A stretch of DNA of 64,000 nt from Abelmoschus esculentus (Eukaryota > Streptophyta > Magnoliopsida > Malvales > Malvaceae): NCBI GenBank assembly GCA_035048815.1, contig JAUCBN010000020.1, positions 3,479,501 to 3,543,500 on the forward strand. Reading direction: 5' to 3'. Shown here piece after piece: positions 23,510-37,413 of the stretch. The position numbers and the translations under genes were made by a program. Under the pieces are notes generated by a model. The model had not been told where the DNA came from. It worked only from the letters and a program-made list of their open reading frames with translations, and made no database searches. Numbering within the stretch: the stretch's first letter is position 1; every line of letters starts with the position of its first letter.

Positions 23510-25239
23510 GGATTTGATAGGCGGACTGATTGAGTACAAAATTGGTTACCCATCGGATTGACTTAGCGTGGAAAATTATAAATAAGGATACATAAAATTA
23601 GAAAATAATTGGAAAAAGAGAATTAACCGGTTTCTCTTTAAGTTTTCGGATTTTTATTTATATTTTTAAAATAAAAGTATATTCATGTTTGTTCATTTAA
23701 TTTTAATTTAATAAATACACGAATATAAAATAACTAAACAAATATAATTTTTTTGTCCGTATTTATTAGTTAAAGAATATAGTTTATTCATATCAGTTCG
23801 TTAAGATGATAAATAAACGTAACCGAAAATATACAAATAAATATATGTCAGTAAATTCAACAAAAATAAGACGGATATAAGAAAATAAATTTAAACAAAT
23901 ATAAATGAATATATGTGAATAATTTTAAACGAACCAATATATATATATATAAATAAATTTATTTTTTTTAAATATAACACTTTTGTTAAAAAAGTAATAC
24001 ATATAAATAGGCATACATGAATAGATTGAATGAACTTAAACGAATGAAATATAGACGTTTATAAACATAAATGAATGTACGAGTCGATGTTTAAAAAAAT
24101 AAAAGAAGAAATTTGAAAGAAAAAAAATAACGAATTAAGAGAAGTAAATGAGTTGATGTTTGGGAGAACCCAACAATTTTATATATTTTAATATTATTTA
24201 TTCTTTTAGTGTTTAAGAATAAAATAAACAAGATATTTTGAGTAAATTAAAAAACTAAATAGTTTCTACATAAGATTGAAATAGTTTTATCCCATTGTTG
24301 ATTTCTTTTTCTTTTGTATGATAATACAGGTCCAGTTTTGAGTAAATCGAAAATATGTAATAATTTATTTTATATTAAAACTTTGGATCAATATAATATA
24401 TCAAATTGATTTAAAATTTTGTGTGCATGATAAATATAAATATAATGATATTGATAAATTTAATCGTTGAATCATTAAAATACCAATGGTAAAAAATACG
24501 AAATATATAAAACTCGTTTAATTTTGTATGTGAATATTTTTTTTGTATTGTATAATAGATTTGATGTAGTTGAAGAGAAAGAATTAAAAAGAAAAAGAAA
24601 ATTAGTATAACGATTTAATTGGGTTTTGACTGAAATTAAAAAATCATTTATAATAAATATAATTAATTTTATTTTGAATAAAACATTGAATTTTATTAAA
24701 ATAACAATTCTAACGCCAGTATAAAGCTTGTGTAATTTGTTTTATAAGATTAATTATTAATTAATTTTAATTTATAAATTAAAAATCCTAAGGTTACATT
24801 TGGTTCAATTAACCCATCGAGCAAGTTTAATATGATAATTAATTAATTTTAATTTATAATTTACTATGGATAACCAACCAACCAGGATGTTTAAGTGGGG
24901 ATTAGATGTCCCAATTAACTTTCTATAGATTAAGATTTTGGTTAAGTGTTTTTTTTTAGTTTCTCAAAATTTTATCATAATTAATTTAAAATAATTCGTA
25001 TCGCATGTACCTATGTTAAAGATATAATATACGTTCTATGTGAACCAATTGATGACAACATCAACAACGTAACTAAGATACTAACCTTACTTTCAACTAT
25101 TTGAACTCAAATCAAATCAAAAAACAAAATCCAAAGTGTAGTTCAAAGAAGCCAATGAGAAAGATGAGAAAAATATTAGAAAAATAGTTATCTTAATCTT
25201 TGGGAACTGGTGTTCAAAACAGACCAGAACAATGGCTGC
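23510..25239. other. AT-rich spacer and 3' flank of the importin gene
   Basis: No ORF, RNA gene or clear repeat seen. The last part is the 3' UTR side of the minus-strand importin gene. Confidence 0.5.
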
Positions 25240-28200
25240 CTATGGCATCTTCAGCGCCTGCTTCACTTGTGCAATGGCTGCAGGATGCATACTTCCAATG
25301 GCAGAATTAAATGACTCACCATGATAAGTAGAACAGATTCGAAGATTGCATCGCAATGTGTTCTCCAATGACATCTGGTTTATAGGGTCTGACACTGAGA
25401 TCTGAACAATCAAACATTCAATCCATCAAAAAACCAGATAAAAACATAATGATTCATATAGCTTGACGAATGATGTAATCAAAGAAGCTCAACCTGTCTC
25501 CTTTTAATCTCCTTAATGGGAAGGAAACTCTCACCATGAGATGGGCTGGTGTTCATGTCGTCGCCACTGCAGTTTATTTGCAAGCATTAAGATAGAATAT
25601 ATAAACTACCATTCAAAATCTTTAATATAATGACTCTTGAGTGTATAACCTTGATTCTTCTGTAGCTAACTCATCAATTCCTCCCAAAATGATACCAGAG
25701 CAGACACTGCAGGAAGAAAAGGCAATTGTGATCTCACATATTCGATGCATTGAAATCAAGATTCATCTCATACCTTAATATCCGATCAAGTTTGTACAGA
25801 AGTTGAGGCAGACGTAAAGTCAGAATCATGGCAAGTGCTAGGCCAAAGATTTTCTTCGAGAATGAATCCACATGCTCCACCTGATTAAATATTAAACATG
25901 CTAAAGCATTAAAATCTCTGTATGGTTAAGACTTCAACTAGAACATCTCATAGACGAGGGTATATTTTATTACTAACCTTGTCAAGCCATATGTCAACTA
26001 GATTAAGAAGAATACGATATTCAACAGATACACCAGTCTGCCGCAGTAGAGATGAAAGAGAAGGCTGTGATGTTAAAAGTGCAATATAGTTGTTATTCAT
26101 CACCAAAAGCCTTGCTAGGATAGCAGCTGAAGATGCTTTAATAGCTGTGTTTACAGGATCGCCATCTTCTCTTACACTCAAGCAAATAACAACTAGTTTC
26201 TGCAAACATTTAACCAGGCATAACAGACATTAGATGTCATGAAAAGGCATTCATCATGGTGAATGTACAACGAAGAAAATAAATGATCATCCCTGTACGC
26301 TGGTAAAAAATCATGCTTACCTGCAAAGTATTATTGATTACTGAAGGTACTTCCTTGGCGAAACACTACATAATAGCAAAAATATAAGCAATTAAAAAAA
26401 TGAGTTTACAAAATCTAATTCAGTATTAATGATATTAAATCTCTATGATTATAATGGACAGTTCTGTCTCCACAAATACAAACAACTTCATTTGTTCATT
26501 ACCAATTTAAGGAATCATCCTATTTATGAAACATCAATAAACTTAACATGAAACAACCAATGGTAAGCTATCTCTGCTTCTCATGTAATGTTCCATCATA
26601 TATGTCTTATGTGCATACTATAACTTTTTTCTTTTTGAGATACGTGTATACAATAATTAAATCAAATCCTGTCGAATAATGTGAATTACTATTTTCATGG
26701 AACTAAATGGATGCAGAAACATCTAGCACTCTCAAACAATGACAATCTAATCTAAATAACAAAGAAGCCTTGCATGCAGCCATGTTTATATTTAATATTC
26801 TTTTCCTGTCAAATAATGTGAATTACTATTTTCTTCAAAATTCATCCTATTTTTGTAATGTCATTGCACTTGAAATTTACAGTACAATACCTGTATTAAA
26901 ATGTCAATGACAGGAAGAGTTAAAAGTAGCCTTCTGTCATTGACATTTCCAACAAGAAAATCAAGTAAAATAGCCACACTGGAAGCGTGCAAGTTAAAAA
27001 AATCTCTTCCGCCCAAAATAATATACCCTTCAATAATTTTAAGGGCAACCTGCACACACATTTGGATCATGTTATGATTAAAAAAAGAATCATTTAAATA
27101 CCATATTGTTTTTAAAGAATCATTTAAATCCTACTTTTTTGATGAAATAATTTAATAAATCTAACCTCCAAATTATCGAAATTTATTTCCAATATTCCCA
27201 CCAAACATGGGAATACTTCCGAGAGTTGATAAACCATCTCAGGCGCATGAGAAACAATAGTTTCCCACAACTGCAAATATAAAGTCATTTAGTACAAGAT
27301 GTTTATGGTTAAAAGCAGCCAAATAAATATAAAATATTTAGACAACTTTACCAGCATACTATCCTCTAGAAGATTGAGTTCATCTGGATCATTTATGTCA
27401 ATCCCTTTCTGAAGAATGGGAAGGATCATGTCATAGAAACTATGTGCGTGATATCCAAGTGCGTTAACAAAGTTTCGCAATGTGATAAGAATCTGTATCT
27501 GTAAAAGGCTTTCACCGGAAGATTCCTCCCAAACCTTTCCAAATTAAGAGATTAAAAGAAAATATATATAAAAACTGATAAGTACATTCTTTGACATGTT
27601 AGGCAAATTAATCAACACATTTACAGTCGAACCATTGTTGTAATCAACCAGTACTTAGGGGAAACACTCTTGTGAAGAGTTATTACTGATAGCAAAATTT
27701 ACATCAAGTTTCACAAGAGTAATATTCAATATTGGAAATTATCTAACTTGGTAGAATGGATCCTGTTAAAACTCAATGATACGTAGCCAGCAACCAAGCA
27801 TATGAAAATAACCATGAAACTTTCAAAAAAGAGAGTAAAAGCGATAACAATACCATCTGGAAAAATTGCATCAAGTTGTTTGCATATGGGAGGACCGCAT
27901 TGAAATGGTCAAGAAGAAGAGAAATTAAATTCAAAACCTGGACCTGAATAAATGTGGGAAAAAACAAAGCGTATAAATTGAATGTAAGGAAAAAACACAT
28001 GCATGCAGAAATACGAAAATAAAGAAAGACTTAGATTGAGGACAGGTTGGTGTTTGGTAGAGTAGAAACACTTGTGCAAGCAGTAAATCAAATTTTACCT
28101 TTGAATCAAACTCTTGAACTTCACCCACCAACTTAAAACATGAAGCCCAGCACACATTAAGCAAATCAGAAAAGTCTCTCTCTGAGAAACTTGCATCTTC

Positions 28201-31200
28201 GACGTGTAAACATAAAGATCGGCAGGCTGCCAGCTAAAACAACAGTACAAAACATATAAGTATGAAATGTGCAATAACCTTCTAGATTATTCTGGAAAAG
28301 AAAGGTGGGGACATGATGCGAAAGGAAACACAAACTTATTGAGCATACCCTCACAGATAGGTCTCTGTCCTGTAACAATCGCATCAATGCACAGTATACA
28401 ACTCTTTTAGTGTCATCCTTAATCTGTAAGGACATCAGAAATAACCATGCAGTCAATCTTTTTTCCTGTAATAACTGCATCAAGGCACAGTATACAACTC
28501 TTTTTTGTAATTCTTAATCTGCGGGAATGCAAATATCAGAAAAGAACCATTTATAAAAATTTTCCTGCAGCAACAAAAGTACTTTGTTTATCAACATTCT
28601 CATCAGAAACTAAAGAGGAACAGGAAATACAGCACAGTATTAAATTGACGTTATGAATTACATATACCATGATGCTATAACGGACACTTCAGCACACTGC
28701 AGTCACATGCATACAAACACACACATACAGTTCACAATAAAGAACTCTCAGAGATTGTATGGATAAGGTGTATAGAAGGATTTTAAGTTACCTCAGAAAC
28801 CCATTCCAATATTAGTGCCACTTTCCGGTGGATGATACACATTTTTGGATGATCATTAGAAAGTTCAAGGGATAAAGCACCATTAAACCTGCATTCCACG
28901 ATTATTAATGGACAAAAAAGGAAAGAATGAAAGATGACTTCATCATACCAAGTATTAAGATGAAGATGATTTATTTATCGACAATGCAGTTAGCGCAATA
29001 CTTAACAACTTGTTTGAAATAAGGGACAGATTAAGAAGCAACTAAGTAATGTTCCTGCTCTGCTTGAATTATCATTTGGGTTTATCATACAAACCCAGGT
29101 ACAACATGCCTCCTCAATGCACATCACCAAAGAAAATAGAAATTAAAAATCACCCCAAACCACCAAGGGTAGAAAGAGTACAAATGTGGCAAAATTATTA
29201 AGTGAACGAACACAAAATATAGCAAACCAGAGAATGGGCATACCAATCTTTGAAGCTTAGATATTTGGAGAGCTCATAATATACATGTGCAGCAGCACCA
29301 TAGGCAGCTTCTTTAAGAAGTAACCCTGGAGAAATTTCAGTCACAGAAGGAGGGCAGTCATTCATCGCCTCTTGAAGGATAGACACCACAGCAGGAGCTA
29401 GCAGCTAAATGTAACAAGTTAATTCAAATAAGCATTACGCATATTTAGATAAAGCAGCTGGCAACCAAAATAAACAAAAAGGTATTAACATGATATTACC
29501 ACATACTTGACTATGATTTTCAAACAATACAATATATAAAGACTCTAAAGATATCAGCATAATAATAACACATACTTGACTGTAGTTTTCAAACAATACA
29601 AGATATAAAGACTCTGCACAAGGCCTCAGTTTCTCTGTACACTGAACCAGATCCTGCTCATGATGAAAAACCTCAGGGTTCTCATTCCATTCCTCCAAGT
29701 CCTTTTCATTTAGAACAAAATACCTGGTAGTACATGAATTAAGACTGATTTAAAGAAAGAATTTGTTCAAAACAGGCAAAATCAAGATATATGCAGGGTT
29801 TGAGAAAAGGAACATACTGGGTAAAAGCCACAGACAAACTGCTAAAATGAAGCAGAAATGAAAGAATAGTTACCTCCTTATTAATACATTGCATAGAAGT
29901 ACTATCCGTTCTTTAGGAAGGAGGGAAGTCAAAACATCATCAACATGATTGTCATCAGTTGCCCATCCAGTTAGACTTGGTTTATATTGTTTACATTCCA
30001 ATACACTTTTTAACATCATCATACACTTGATCAGAAATTTCTCAAAGGACAGTATATCAGGCTCAGGATCTGTAATCTTGTTTAAACAGAAACTGAGAAC
30101 AGGTTGAAGGACAGATTTATCACCAAATGAATGAGGATGACTTTGTTGAATTGAACCTAGAAACTTCATCAATTTAGTACACGCCCTGTTTATGAAATCC
30201 CAGAATTTTGGATGTCCATTATGAAAAGATGTATCTGTAAGAAAAGGTAAACATACAAATACATTAATCATAAAAAATCCTCCATAAGAAGTACTTTGAG
30301 ATGGTGTCAGCTTTATTCTTTAAAACATGAAGATCCAAGTTCAAGAACAAAAGCTGACAGTTTCTCCCCCGATACATAGATTACCATTTTAGATCAGGGT
30401 TCCTGAGAGCTATCTAATTCTCTATGTAAAAGGAAAACAAATAAAATTACAAAACTCTTTTTTTATTAAGATGCTTATAACCTATTTTTGAGGAGGGAGC
30501 CAGCCAGCCAGGCAAATATCTAACACAAATGAATCTATTTTTTTATAATAGGAATAAACATTGTCATCTAGAGGAAGCTGTCTTACAATATGGAAGAAAT
30601 GATTGAGCAGCAGCCAAAAGTACCGGAGAAACATCCTTAACCAGTCTAATCTCCTGCAAAATGAAGCACTTCAATCATATATTCTAATTCCAAACTGCCA
30701 CAAAATGCAAACAAGAAAATAGAATGAAATGCCAATTGATGTTAAATTCCTCAAAATGTTCAAAATTGAAGGAGAAAGAAGTTAAGTACTTGAACACTGT
30801 CTGCATCACTCTGCAATCCTGAAATCACTAATTGACATATTATCTTTAGACATAAAGACCATCTCTCACAAGTTAGATAAAGGTCATCATGATTCTGCTC
30901 CACATCTTTCAAATTATAGCTCTGCATGATTGTAGAAAAACCATGTAATATTTTTTGTACATCATTCTGCCAAAGGTGCCAGCAAATCTCAAATAAATGG
31001 CATGATATCTGTCAAAAAAGGTTCCGTAAGTCAGGGTTTTCCAGTCAGTAGAACAGAACTGCAAATTTCAAAATAGGAATTTGCTCCTTAAACAAGTTAA
31101 TTGGGTCTTTTAGGAGCCAGAAAAGTGCTCAATAGGCAAGAATGCAGAAGACTAGAAGCCACTAATTACATGTATATAAGGCATTAGCACAACAATGCTT

Positions 31201-32648
31201 TTCAAATCAAAGCTTTCCAAGCTTAAGCAACATGTAATTTAAATAAGAGGGGCTAGATAAATGGGAGGACCAACACTCAGAATCCATTTAGGATGAGCTT
31301 ATACAAAGTAAAAACGTAGATGTTTCAGTAACTACATACCTTTGCAAAATTCCATTGGTCTAGAGTTGGATGTTTTCTAGATAACTCCTTCAAAGTTCTA
31401 CACAGAATCATTAAAATTCTGTGGGAAGTAAGAGCATCAGCTGAATGAAGCTGCTTTGATAGAAAAGAAAACAACTCTGGCCTAAAATAAACATACCATC
31501 TAATCAGTAACTATTATCATCTAAAATAAACATACCCTCTTGCTAGAAAAGAGGAAGTGTAAGAATACCATTAGGCATTGAAAAAATCTAGCCCAATAAA
31601 ACAAGGAAATGTATTAATAAAGAGACGAGATATTCACCATTCACTGGGATAATCAAAGTGAGCAATTTTAGAGATTATCACTGCTAGCACTTGAGCAATC
31701 TGTGTCAGTAAAAAAATGCAAATGGTCAGAGACTGCTAAACTGAAAGATATTTCAGAGCAACTTAAACCCCAGCCAAGTCCTAACACGTCTAAGTCATTG
31801 CCTGCTCAGTATAATAAAAAAACACCAGGGAACCTAAGCTTAAAATGCTTTAGCAATAAAAGGTATTGAGAAATACCTGGTCATTCTCTTCTCTCAAGTG
31901 CATAAACAATTTTCCCCTTAAATGTAGTTTCTCTGTGCTGCTTATCCCCCTGAATACAAAATTTCATGTCACTAACGAAGAGATGCATATTCATTTCAAG
32001 GAATAAATATGGGTTTTGAGAGAGTTCTGTTCATACTTTCTCATCAAGTTAGAAAACGAAAATAAGGATCAGTATATTCGAGACTCAAAGATCTTACTCA
32101 AAACTAATTAACTCAGCTAGCTACTAACCGTAACAGCTAGTTAACTGAACTAATAGTACAATAACGATACTGTAACGCTGCTAATAAATGAAGAGAATAT
32201 TTCAAATGAAAATCCAATCCTTATATTTGAATTAAATGTATGAACAATGGCCTACAACTTACCTTGAATCTTGTCTCGTTCTCCAGTATCGATCAATACA
32301 GTTTTTCAAATATACCGATGCCATTAATCGTATAGACACATGAGACACTAAATCTTTCATCATAATCAGTTCCTGAAATAAAAAGAGAAGAAACAACTGC
32401 AACTTAAAGGCCTATAAACTTTCAAAGGCTTCGTACAAAAACTGCAAAACATTAAAAAAGAGGAAAAGACGAAGAAGATCATAAACAAATACCACGAGGC
32501 AAGAGCAAAAACCCTGCGTTCGCTCGAATTGAAGGAGAGCCGCCTCGGCCGGTTTCCGAACAGACTCGTCTCGGAACATTGACCTAGCAAGTATCGAGCA
32601 TATGCCAGGCAAATGAGAAGTCGACAACACGGTTTGCATCTTCAACAA
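25240..32648 (-). CDS. IPO11: Importin-11-like nuclear transport receptor (importin-beta family, ARM/HEAT repeats)
   Basis: Carries cargo into the nucleus with RanGTP control (family knowledge). Exons in transcript order: 32493-32648, 32263-32372, 31877-31949, 31638-31699, 31340-31481, 30790-31008, 30587-30653, 29874-30234, 29576-29723, 29244-29404, 28792-28888, 28349-28423, 28099-28233, 27854-27943, 27352-27534, 27166-27270, 26891-27049, 26321-26365, 25978-26199, 25774-25880, 25650-25706, 25494-25566, 25240-25401. Total 3009 bp, 1002 aa. The importin-beta N-terminal domain spans the first exons (AEAALLQFERTQGFCSCL, YPSEWPE); helical repeats follow to the C-terminus (IAQVKQALKMP, stop). It matches the Arabidopsis AT3G08960 product as I remember it. 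The start could instead be the Met three codons in (32639). Two exon-duplication scars, in the exon 9 region and in intron 11, are reported as findings. Confidence 0.94.
28455..28520 (-). pseudogene. Degenerate extra copy of importin exon 12 within intron 11
   Basis: On the plus strand 28463-28520 repeats most of exon 12 (28368-28425), sharing for example GCACAGTATACAACTCTTTT. Read on the minus strand it keeps the acceptor-like CGCAG but has a frame-breaking change, and its coding frame holds a stop. It is most likely skipped in splicing. Confidence 0.75.
29484..29625 (-). repeat. 69-bp tandem duplication across the exon 9 splice donor
   Basis: Two copies with offset 69 bp (29501 and 29570 both begin ACATACTTGACT on the plus strand). 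Each contains the coding text LYxVLFENxSQ followed by a GTATGTG donor on the minus strand. The gene model uses the upstream donor (exon end 29576). Confidence 0.85.
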
Positions 32649-33949
32649 TATTCCTCTTATCTTTTACTATGATATCAAGCAAGCACCGAGGTACCGAGTC
32701 GGATCGGTGAACCGCCGAGGATGCATCAATATCACATAGATACAGAGGTTAATGCGGATTTTGGTTCAAACCCGGCGAGGGAATCGGAAAAGAATAAGCG
32801 TTGGCCTTGGTCGTCGTTCGGCGTTTTGGCAGTTATACGCTAGTACTTTCCTCACACTCGGCTCAACTTATACTCTCAAAGCGCAATAATTTCTATAAGG
32901 TGTGGAACGCTGTTGCTGCTTTACTGTGCATCTACCGTTCGCCACGTCACACGATATACTTATGTAGTATTTGATATTATATTTAAAACTAATGTAACTT
33001 TTAAATTTAATTTAAATATATCAAATAACCCGGTATTAAAGGGATTTTAAATATATTAAAAGATATATATAGTGTTAAAATTATAGAGATCGGAGAAAAG
33101 TAATTTTTTTAATAATTTCTTTTTTTTTTCACTTGACTTTAAAATCTAAATTATTAAAAAATAAAACAGGACTTTAATTAAAACTCTATGTAATAAATAA
33201 GAATTTGATATATTTTAAACTTTAATGTCTATCAAAATAATACTCACAAAAAGCATGTTTTATTAATGTTTATCTTTTTAAATTTATAGTTATTAATAAT
33301 ATAATAATTACGTTTTCTATATTGTTTAGAATTAAATAGTAATACCTTTCAAAAATAATAATACAAAAGAGTTATTTTTATATAACATGGTTAAGGATAA
33401 TTATATGATCTAAAATTATAAATCATAAAATTTTAAATTTTAATTATAAATTTTAAAGATAATTTTTTATATTATAAATTTTAAATAAGACTCATAATTC
33501 ATAAATTTAACATGTTTGTATAAATTAAAAATTAAGATAAATACGCGTATAAGTGATTAATTCATATTTTTTCAACATAATATAATCATGAACTCAAATT
33601 TTAGTTTCTCCATTTTCTTTAAATCATTTTATCATTAACAAAATATACTTATTCTCAACATTAATCCTTTTAACCTTAATACACTAACCATAATATAAGC
33701 ATATTAAGCATATATGTATGACTTGAAAATGTGAAAATCAAGAGTCAAGTGCATGTCAACTAGACATTTATATAAATGAGTCCAATTGAAGAATATTATT
33801 AAGATTTTTATTTTGATATAATAATTTTAAAATATTTTTAGACTAATTTAAAATATAATAAAATTTATTCAACGTCTAAATAATTTTAAAAATATATTTA
33901 AAATAGTTTTGAAACGTTTTTAACTCGAACAAATACATTTAATAGTTTT
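32649..33949. other. Importin promoter region and AT-rich spacer
   Basis: The GC-richer first 300 bp (32650-32950) upstream of the minus-strand gene is its likely promoter and 5' UTR. The rest is AT-rich with no ORF or element seen. Confidence 0.45.
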
Positions 33950-34760
33950 TGAAAGTAAAAACAAATCTTTAGTATTGATATCGAATCTTCAGTATCGATA
34001 CTAAGAGAATCGTATCGGTACTGAGTGATTGAGTATCGATAGTGTGTTTAAAGAAGTTTTCCACAGATACCAGTACTTGAAGATCAATATCAATAATAAG
34101 ATCGGAGTATGAATACTCTATGTATCGATATCGATACCCCCAATTGAATTTTACATCCAACGATTCTTTCTATTTTAGGTTAATACTAATACATTTGTTT
34201 GAATATCGATATCATATGTTATAGTTTGACATATTTGATTAAAAAAGAGTTTTTAACGGCTCAAAAACACCTCACAATCACCAATAGTTAGTAATCCAAT
34301 ATTCCACAATATAAATGAATGTCGAAGACACTTAAAGAACAAGAGGATAGACATTTAAACATCAAATCAAGAGTGTTGAGTGCTTTATTAATAAATTATG
34401 TAATCTCTTTTATTCTTAATCCAGTCTTTAGTGAGCTAAAGTGGGTAAACATCCATCGAGAAAGGTATTTATTTTAATTTGTCAAGATCTAATTATTGAA
34501 TGATATGTTCTAATTGATCATCTAAAATTTAGATAAAAAATTCTATCTTAACCCGTAAAAAGATATTGATGTAAAAGTTTTCTCTTAATTCTCAAAAAGG
34601 GAAAGACTAACGATTTTAGCGGAGAGCTAAAAATCTTTAATAAGATATCTAAGGTTGTATTTGTAGAATTTAATTAAAAAGTCTAAATTATTCTAAAACC
34701 GTTCATGTCCCTTGTTTCTTTTTTCGTGTTTTAGTTTTTAACTCTAAATTTAATATCATA
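33950..34760 (+). repeat. Old LTR relic with TATCGATAC words
   Basis: 33969-34140 holds about seven words of the TATCGATAC type (AGTATCGATACT, GTATCGATAGT, TGTATCGATATCGATACC and others). The downstream text (34350-34640: 'gtgagtgc'-like, 'ctttagtgagctaaagtggg', 'cttaacccgtaaaaagatat', 'ttagcggagagctaaaaatc') has the style of the R-U5 part of Sirevirus LTRs. No borders found. The class is inferred. Confidence 0.5.
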
Positions 34761-35419
34761 TTCAATTATCAAAACTAAATCGATTAAAGGTATCAAGATT
34801 TTTTAAATATATTCTCGAATTTATATATGTTTTTTAAAACAAAATGTCCTTAATTATTTTTCATTTGAACGTTTCTATAAATATGTTTTCTCATTCATTT
34901 ATTCAAAACATGTTTGAAAATGTAACGGTGAAAACTCAGCATTATTTATTAAAAAAGTTATTGAATTTTTTTAAATTTAAGAGATATTTATGAACTATAT
35001 ATTTTGAAAGGGTTAAAAGACAATTATACTATTATTTTAATTTTAAAAAGTTTTTTTTAACAAAAATTCTGTGCCTCCTTTATATTTTTGTAAAAAATTA
35101 AATTTTAAACCTTAAACCCTTACTTTTATATTCTAAACCCTACGACCTAAAAAATATACCCTATCCCTAATTCCCTAAACCCTGACTAAAACCCCTAACC
35201 TAAAACCCTAAGCCCTAAACCTCTAATTGGAAGTAGGGGCATAAGCGGAGACATGGAAAAGGGACAAAAGATTTGTTTTTTTTTTTTATTTTTATTTTGT
35301 GAGAGCCACTGATCTCCAGTGAACTATGCCTCGAAAACTAAGTATCTTTACTGAAGAAAGAAAAACTAACAATCTTACGATAATAAGTTATTTATGAGAA
35401 TGAGTATATTATTTGTGCC
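34761..35419. other. AT-rich spacer with degenerate telomere-like words
   Basis: No gene. 35100-35225 contains irregular CCCTAAA-type words (AAACCCTGACTAAAACCCCT and similar). They are too irregular for a true interstitial telomere. Confidence 0.45.
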
Positions 35420-36220
35420 CGAATATGATTAAATATTATTAATGATAAATATTGTTAAATATTATTAAATTAATTAATAAAAATTAAAAATTTTAAACTC
35501 AATATATAATTATAAATTATTTATAATAACATTTTAAATAAATTATTCTTATTTAATTTTTTAAATAAATTATTTTTAATTTAAAAATAAAAATAAAAAT
35601 ATTAAATCCAAAACCTAAAACCCTAAACTTAGAGACCTAAAATACCAAACCTTAAAACTTAAAATACTAAATTATAAACTTAAATCCCAAAATAATAAAA
35701 CTATATATCATAAAATCTAAAAGCATAACTCTACGTCTTAAAATAGAAAATTTAAAACTCTTAAAAGTCTAAACCCTAAATTTGAAATTCAAAACTAGTT
35801 TAAAATTTATAATTCTAAGGTTTTAGGTTTAGAATTTAAGGATTTTAGTTATTTTAGGGTCTAAGGTTTTAAATTTTGGATTTAGTGTTTATGATTACTA
35901 TTATTACGGTTTTTGGTTTTAGGTTTGGAGTTTAAGGTTTTAAGATTTTATATTTTAGGTTTGGAGTTTAATATTTAATATTTTTAAATTTTGGATTTTA
36001 GTTCTAGTATTTAGAGTTTAGGATTTTTTATTTTTTCTTAAATTAATTAAAATTAATATTTTGTTCAATTATTTGAAAAAATAATATATATAATAATTTA
36101 ATACAAATTTTATTTTAAATAATTTATAATTATATGTTAATTCTTTAAACTTTTTAATCTTTATTAATTAATTATTAATGTTTAACGATGTTTATTGTTA
36201 GTACTGTTCAACAGTGTTCG
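35420..36220. repeat. 0.8-kb imperfect inverted repeat (foldback)
   Basis: The left arm (about 35430-35790) and right arm (about 35815-36215) are reverse complements with many mismatches. For example, 'atataattataaattattta' at about 35503 mirrors the sequence at about 36113-36135, and the CCTAAAACCCTAAAC words at about 35617 mirror TTTTAGGTTTAG at about 35820. There is almost no loop. No ORF. Confidence 0.65.
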
Positions 36221-36643
36221 ACGACCGTTGAAAAATTTTCTATTTATAATGGTTAAAGAGTAAATTTAACATTTTATAATAGCTAAATAATTTAATATTA
36301 TTGTTAATATTTATAAAATTTAACGATAATATTATAATAAATATATTATTAATTAGATAGATAAACTCTGCACCCTAAAATAATAAATCTTACACTAAAT
36401 ACTCTAAACTTTAATAAAAACTTTAAACTCAAATTTTAATACTAAGACGTGTTGGTTACGATTCCAAAATAATTTAATGAATTCAATTTATAACGTTATC
36501 TATAATTTATTTAATAATGTTAATATATTTTAGTGTAGTTTTTAAAGAATTATTTATTTTTTTAATTTTATTTAAAAAAGAAATTAAAAAATTTATTTTT
36601 AAAAAATAACATGAAAAATATTAATAGGATGAAAGTAAAACTA
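36221..36643. other. AT-rich spacer
   Basis: Nothing recognised. Confidence 0.4.
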
Positions 36644-37413
36644 GGGTGCGTTTGGATCGCGAAAAAGATGATTACTGAGGGGATTTTTTTTTTTCGAAAC
36701 GTTTGGATCGCGAAATTCCTAACATGAGGTAATACTTTATTCCCAACAATAACACTTTTTTCGGTTTATGCCAGGAATCCTATTCCCTTCCTTTTCATAG
36801 GTATTAACTTATTCATTGTGTTTAGGACAAAAATGCCATCGATAAAATAAAAACATTTCAATCATATCCTTCATTTTGGGTTAAATTACTACTTTAAATT
36901 ATTAAATAAGATATAATTATATAACATAAAAATATAAATAATAAATATTAAAAAAATAAGACATAAAATTAAAACATAAGATAATAAATAAATTTATAAA
37001 TAACGCAAAAAAATATAAATATATAGATTCTTTAAAAAATAAATTATATATAAATTATAATACTTATATAAAATAAATATAATACTTATAAAAATTATTT
37101 AAAAATATGAATTCTATATATTAATTATATTAAAAATATTTTTAATATAAAAATTTTCCAATGAATTTTCATTCAAATTTTTTTAATTTACCGATAGTAA
37201 TCTAACTCAAAAAGAAAATATATCACGGAAACAATTTGATAAAATTTACTTTCAGGTAATCTTATATTCCTCAATCAAACACTATCAACTTACATTCGTG
37301 TTAAACAAATCAAACAAGGTAATATAATATTTCCAGTAATATTTCGTGTAATCTTACATTCCTATAATTCTATTCGTAGAGGTAATATTACATTCTACGA
37401 TCCAAATGTACCT
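36644..37413. mobile_element. MITE-like element with GGGTGCGTTTGGATCG ends
   Basis: The left end GGGTGCGTTTGGATCG is mirrored by CGATCCAAATGTACCT on the right (about 12 of 16 positions match). The motif GTTTGGATCGCGAAA occurs twice near the left end. Such GTTTGG ends are frequent in PIF/Harbinger and hAT MITEs. The target duplication is unclear (CTA on the left, TAA or AAA on the right). It lies directly upstream of the ERdj3A-like gene. Confidence 0.6.

Noticed and set aside
35100..35225. Interstitial telomere repeat
   Set aside because: The CCCTAAA-like words are irregular and mixed with other spacing; no run of two perfect telomere units.
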